Assembly: GCA_021464245.1 (NCBI GenBank)
Contig: JADCRB010000049.1
Coordinates: 127,140-191,139 of the forward strand
Reading direction: 5' to 3'
DNA from: Carallia brachiata
Taxonomy: Eukaryota; Streptophyta; Magnoliopsida; Malpighiales; Rhizophoraceae
Length of the DNA stretch: 64,000 bases
Shown here one piece after another: positions 58,866 through 64,000 of the stretch. Positions within the stretch are counted from its first letter, which is position 1. The number at the start of each line of letters is the position of its first letter. A program made the translations under genes and the position numbers. The notes beneath the pieces were generated by a model. It saw only the letters and a list, made by a program, of their open reading frames with translations. It was not told the DNA's origin and did no database searches.

Positions 58866-61800
58866 TCAAAGACATGTAGGGGCGTGATCCAGAGTAAAGG
58901 GATTGCCCATTCCATTCTCCAGATAGGAGTGTGGGTAAGCAGCAACATCCATAAGAAGAAATTGCATATCCTCAGATGGTTTCCAGTGGCGTTTTCTCTG
59001 ATTGATGAACCAGTTGTTTATCTGTTTCTGGTCTAGCCCTGTGGCCTCCGCAAGCGCCAGCTTCTGAGACTCCTGGCATATACATCACAACAGATAAAAT
59101 GATAATGGCGGTAACTTATTACATGGAAATTGTGGAACCAGCATCTTAAGGAATCCATAACAAAGTGGTCGAACATGGGTGTTAATCAATTTTCAGTCTA
59201 TTGTCAAGTCAAACAGGACAAGGAAGGCTCATTCCTATGATGCTCATTCAGTAGTAGCAATCTTTTCCGGACTGTTAAGACATTGTCGTGGCGGTAGGCA
59301 GGGGACGGAAATTGCTGAGTGGTTGGGATAGATCAACTAACAATGCAGAAAGTATCAACAAATTAACTAAGAAAATCTCAAGAATTAGCAGAGCAGGAAA
59401 TCAAGTAGTATGAAGTAAGCACCGAGGGGTAAGGCCATTTGTAATGTCTACTCCACCAGTCTAGCAACTGCTCTCGAGCTTCCTTTGGCAACTTCCCATT
59501 TTTTTTCTTCTTTTAGATACACCTGTTTAAGATTGCCCAGATATCCGCTGTACCGCCTTAAGAGCTGACCTTTCAAGTCCTTGTCTTCTGCTTCAGGATC
59601 TATGTTTTTGTTATATGCAGCAATGTCTTCCTCGGAAGATCCAGTTCTGCCTCCGAAATCACCACAAACTGACGCAAAAAATTCACATGATTATCAAATC
59701 ACAGGAAGCTGGATAATGGAATGCAGAATTAAGGGTATTCTTGGACGTACATCTCATTACAACCTACTAATTGGCATCAAAAGAACCTAAAGTAACTTAA
59801 TAACAGATTTTTTTTTTTTAATCTTCTTTGGGTTGCAACAAATATAACATTAAATTCCATCATCTTTCAGAATCTTTTGCATTTATGCCAAGAAATGATG
59901 TATCATTTAGGTCATTATGCATACAACATCTGAATTTAACAACATCAAGGATTCCCGACTGCAGCATACAAATTGGAGATGAATTCTAGCATCTTGCAGT
60001 TATAAAATAGACGGCTTAAAAAATTTACTCATGATAACAGAAAACTAGAACTGATATTAATGCATGCTTTAGCCCGGCCTAATATATAATTATTTATTGA
60101 CTTGATGATTGTTGCATCTTCGTTGCTTTGAAAGAATTACTTAGCACATTTTTTCAATCTCTTGGCCATTTCTTTGGCATGCAGACCCGTGGAATCATAA
60201 GAGGCACGTGGATGATTGATTTGTTTCATGAATCCACGATTACCCAAAAATTATCACGGGTGAACTCTACAAGAAAGAGATAGGTTAAAAAAAAAAATGG
60301 AAAACCGACTTACAATAGTCTGCCCAAATCAGGATAACAACAAAAGATTAGAAAAGCCATGTTCATTACACATGCGAAGAAGCTTGTCTCTACAGAACAA
60401 GACACGCAAAAACATAATAAGATAATTACACCATGTCCATAAGATTTCTGTATGGTCATTTTTGTTTCACTTAGAAGAGAGATGGGAATTGTTCTAAATT
60501 GGCTAATTAATTAGCAAGTTAGTATAGTGGCAAGGTCAGTTACTTTAAAACCATGTTCATTATCTATATATGTTGTTTTTCCTTTCTCAATTAACAAAAA
60601 TATTCAAGAATTACGTTATGTTAATCTGGAAAACACTTATTCTGGCAGCATATTGTTAGCGGGAATCTGTAATGCATTAAACATGACTTAATGTTGAATT
60701 CCAAACCATTCTACTAATGCCATCAGTACCATATGTAAGTCAATAAATAAATATTTACCAATCTTAGGCTTTGCGGGGGTTCGGTTATGAACTGATGACA
60801 CGCTTTAATTACTTAATTAATTGTATTAATGTGACAAAAATTTCAGTCCAAAACAAAACAGGAAACTTTTTGTTCTTTTTGCTCTTCAACACATAAGAGC
60901 TTCAAAATTTCCCCCTAGCTTCTTCATGAAATTGATCTCTTTCTGCTGCTAATTAGACAACCATTTTTTACCAACCAAATAGTGGGTCCGTCATCTATTC
61001 ATCAATGCCAACATCGTCACTGAATTGTGCTTCTCTCTGTCTTAATCAGTATTGGTGCAAACAATTCTAGACATGCATCGGTGCAATCAATTCTAGACAT
61101 GCATCAATAGACAAGACAATCGAGTTGGCAGTGACATGCAGAACTCAAAAACGCCTAGAAATAAGAGCAAGTTCTTTAGAAGTGAAGTAACCTAAAAAGA
61201 CAACTTTCTATTTCCCTTACTTGTCAAAAAAATTTCTACACTCTATCACTATGTCAGAGTTGAGATCTCTTAAACATCTTGCTGGGATATGAACAAAACC
61301 TAGAAGGTGTTCTCCACCAAAAAAGCCTAGATGGGGATTCAGGCAATGGGTGGTTCTGAAAAGACAAACATTGCAGTATCGACAAATAAAGAGAGGATCA
61401 AAGATACACAGACGTACAAAATAGCCATACAAAAACAACCATCTGCTTTCAACTATAAAAAGCTCTATGAAGTAGAAGTATTATGCAGTTCTCCAACCGT
61501 TAGGAGCACTGGGCAGTTTGGTTGAGGCTTGTGCCTCCAACCTCCAGGTCTGGGGTTTCGAATCCCAGACTTGACGCTCACCATCCCATCCCCTTCTTTC
61601 ACTACTGCCCTACCAACTCCGATCAAAAAAAAAAAAAAACTTCTCCAAGCGTTAGATGATCCCCTACGCAGTTCATTTCCATGGAATGCTACATGCAGAA
61701 TAGCAAGGAGGTGTCACTTTATATAGTTGGGAAATTTATAGATCACAAAAGTTCCACACGGAACAAAGACCAGAAAGAGATAGATAGAGAGAGAGAGAGA

Positions 61801-62699
61801 GAGAAAAAGAGATGAGAGAAGCAACGTCATCACCTGAACTAAAAGAGGCAACAGTTAGGGCATTAAATTGGCATTCGATCCTCGAGAGGAAAAGCATGGC
61901 TTCATTGAAGGGTTTCGAGAGCTCTTGCTCGTACTTGGCCAACATCTCGCAGTAAGCCTCCATGAATTGGTCAAGCGCTGGGTCTTCAGCTGTACAACCT
62001 CCAATAGACCTAGCAACCCCAGATGCACAAGCTTCGTCTAACCTAGCCACCACTTCGGGAGGCGCCCCAATCTGGTTTTTCATCAGCCAATAATTATCAC
62101 AATTCATGTAAGAAAAAGAAAAGGCTTCACGTTAAGTCTGTAGCCATGTTAAATAAAATAGACTTGAAAAAGGGATCATTTTTATGTTTAAAATATACAC
62201 AGTAAATTTGTCTCTCCAAGAAAGCACCTTGAAATTCATATGCATAGGTTTAACGTAATTAATTTGATTCTGGGATGTTGGGGCTCCGAATTTTCACCTT
62301 TTGGCAATTAGCATAGGCGGCTAAGAGGCGAGGAAAGTAAGGATGCGCCATGATCTTAGCCCTCATGAAATGGTTGTTGTTGTTGTTGCCATGATCGGAT
62401 ATATTATTATTGTTGGCATCCATATTGACAAAAGAACCTGGACATGTATAGTTGTGGTTATTGATCAGTTCTTTGAGCAATATCATTGAAGGGAAAACTT
62501 AGGGGGATTAGCCTACAACTCTTTCAAATATCATATTTAGGTTTTGAGTAACGATATATATCACAAAAACTCGTGTTATAAAACATTTTTATATACCTTT
62601 GCCTGCATCAGAATTCATCGCGGCCATGGAAGAAAACCCACTACAGTCATCTGCAAAATCTAGCATACAACATGTACCACTACTTGGTCCTCCCGCCAT
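58866..62699 (-). CDS. class I KNOX (STM-like) homeobox transcription factor, with a one-base frameshift
   Basis: Minus-strand exons: 62699-62597, 62470-62298, 62071-61834, 59668-59423, 59072-58866. Exon 2 starts after a weak acceptor (CAAAG|AACTG) but its phases fit both sides. KNOX1 begins at [15 protein letters not shown] and continues after the intron as [15 protein letters not shown]2 includes [21 protein letters not shown] includes [18 protein letters not shown], and the TALE homeodomain has [19 protein letters not shown] and [20 protein letters not shown]. The tail ...[12 protein letters not shown] resembles STM proteins, which keep shoot meristem cells undifferentiated. The intron expected right after LKQ is missing. 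There, a run of eight T (59499-59506) puts the frame out by one, and the neighbouring phases are satisfied by removing one base (about 321 aa). STM versus another class I member is not settled. Confidence 0.9.
61489..61655 (+). mobile_element. tRNA-derived SINE with poly-A tail and 15-bp duplication
   Basis: Body 61504-61640 (137 bp). An A-box-like TTTGGTTGAGG and a strong B box GGTTTCGAATCCC give a tRNA-like head, followed by a short unrelated body and 15 A at 61625-61639. The flanks TTCTCCAACCGTTAG (61489-61503) and TTCTCCAAGCGTTAG (61641-61655) are a target-site duplication with one mismatch. It is inserted antisense in the large third intron of the KNOX gene. Confidence 0.88.
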
Positions 62700-64000
62700 C
62701 TCTCTCTGTCTCTGCGTCCGTGTCTCCAAAGTGAGAGTCTTTGTAACTGCAACTAGTGATACTTAATCTTTATTATCACCCTCTTTTCCAAAAGCACTCC
62801 CGGCATTTGTGCTCAACACAGTTAATACTTGTACTAGTAGTCCTTCTATGAGGAGCAGAAAATCCTAGTCAGACAGACTCAGAAGACGAGAAGAGAAAAG
62901 GATTTCCCTTCGTTCTTTTTTTTTTATTATTATTATTATTTCCTCTCCTTCTCGACCTTGTCTGAAAAATTTTCAGATTCTCGGAAAATGAGTACTCTTT
63001 TCACTCTCTGTACATCAACAGATATCCCACTATTGCTTCCGGACACAAGTTACTTTTTTGCGTAAACGAAAAGAGTCCCATGTTTCCTCTTAAAAAAAAA
63101 AAAAAAAAAAAAAAGAGTGCTACTAAAAAATAAAAAATAGAAAAACATAACATCATAATTGATGATTTTAATTTTATAATAAATAATTTTAATTTTATAA
63201 TAAAAATATTATTATAAAAATAAAACTACTCGTTATAATATATTATTCTTTTATTTTCGTATTTGGTTGTGTACACGTATGATTTTTCAGACCAAAATGA
63301 ACAATAAAAGTAGTGCACTAAAAGGAAGCACAGAGAGAACAGGCGATTATTACCTTGCTATGTTTCTTGCATCAGATAGTTGTAAGTTGTAAATTTTATT
63401 TTAGTGTTTGATCCTTATAAAATAAATTTGAATCCGTAACTTTCATCTACATTCAATTTTTTTTTGTTTAAAGTCAGTTAAACACAAAAGGGTTGGTCAA
63501 ATTATCCATTTCTGTTCTTGTTTTTGATCTTACACATCTGTAATTCTCTTATCACCTCGTTTATTTACACGTGTTCAATTTACAGGCACGAGAGAGCGCG
63601 AGAAACATGGGAGAGGAGGAGGTTTGTGCGTCCACGCGGTCATAACGCGTAGCTGTAAGAAAAACCTAAAACTTTAAAAACAAAAAAAACAAAAACAAAA
63701 AATTTTGTTAACAACCCAGTTACAAAAAAGTAATTAAAACATAAAAATTTTAAAATTTAAATTATAAAAAAAATTTAAATTTAAAAATATAATATTAAAT
63801 TAATTATATATCTCGTAAAAAAATAACATTATCGAAACATAATAATAGTAGTGAGGTTTTTTCTCCCCAGATGAAAGCACTTTCACCTGTCGCACTGCCA
63901 CTGACGCACTCCTATTGTTGCTGGCTAGGATTAATCTTGCGTCTATATAGAGGCCTATGCTAGAGTGGGTATCAAGTTGACGGCAAGAAAAGGAAAAGTC
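62700..64000. other. KNOX upstream region
   Basis: Promoter side of the minus-strand KNOX gene. It includes a poly-A run at about 63091-63113 and a G-box-like ACACGTGT at about 63568-63575. A GAGAG-rich patch follows near 63591-63621. No other gene is recognised before the window ends. Confidence 0.45.

Noticed and set aside
1..64000. CRISPR arrays, bacterial operons or phage genes
   Set aside because: No spaced identical repeats or compact gene clusters; this is spliced plant nuclear DNA.

Overview
This is a stretch of nuclear chromosome from a flowering plant, almost certainly a eudicot. The genes are intron-rich with GT-AG splice sites, the intergenic DNA is AT-rich, and MITEs, SINE/LINE copies and a decayed Ty1/copia element are scattered through it. 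The protein families are plant-specific (SPEAR/TIE, SNI1, class III peroxidase, CLE, EBS, KNOX). I could not identify the species from sequence alone. All gene names rest on remembered family motifs, not on a database search.

Layout. 1-3.0 kb: a SPEAR/TIE-type transcriptional repressor (+). 3.5-5.7 kb: a decayed, truncated EF-hand Na+/Ca2+ exchanger-like (NCL) gene (-). 5.98-6.74 kb: a hAT-type MITE. 7.0-7.4 kb: a small secreted defensin-like gene (-). 7.6-9.8 kb: further MITE sequence. 10.2-12.9 kb: GPN-loop GTPase 3 (+). 13.1-14.4 kb: a TA microsatellite and MITE relics. 17.1-18.3 kb: a class II O-methyltransferase (+). 19.3-21.8 kb: three transposon-like blocks. 22.2-26.5 kb: SNI1 with 15 coding exons (+). 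28.0-29.6 kb: a peroxidase-19-like gene (-). 29.6-40.7 kb: gene-poor, with a decayed copia element and a GC-rich island. 40.8-41.0 kb: a CLE peptide gene (+). 41-46.4 kb: organelle-like and SINE-like patches, two Tourist-like MITEs (one filled with CT repeats) and a 5'-truncated LINE. 47.2-50.2 kb: PP2A B' subunit (-). 52.5-56.2 kb: EBS/SHL-type BAH-PHD protein (-). 58.9-62.7 kb: STM-like class I KNOX homeobox gene (-), with a SINE in its large third intron.

The genes do not form a pathway; this is ordinary plant gene order. Several act in development or defence (SPEAR/TIE, CLE, EBS, KNOX; SNI1, peroxidase, defensin-like), but I see no evidence that they are co-regulated.

The most striking pattern is that five otherwise well-preserved genes (GPN3, peroxidase 19, PP2A B', EBS, KNOX) carry 1-2 nt indels, mostly in short homopolymers. 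In each, the splice phases on either side agree only if the indel is undone. This looks more like assembly or consensus error than five independent gene deaths. The other notable material is the transposons, several with clear target-site duplications, and a palindromic AAACGACGTC-type motif shared between one MITE and the GPN3 upstream region. I found no wholly novel system.
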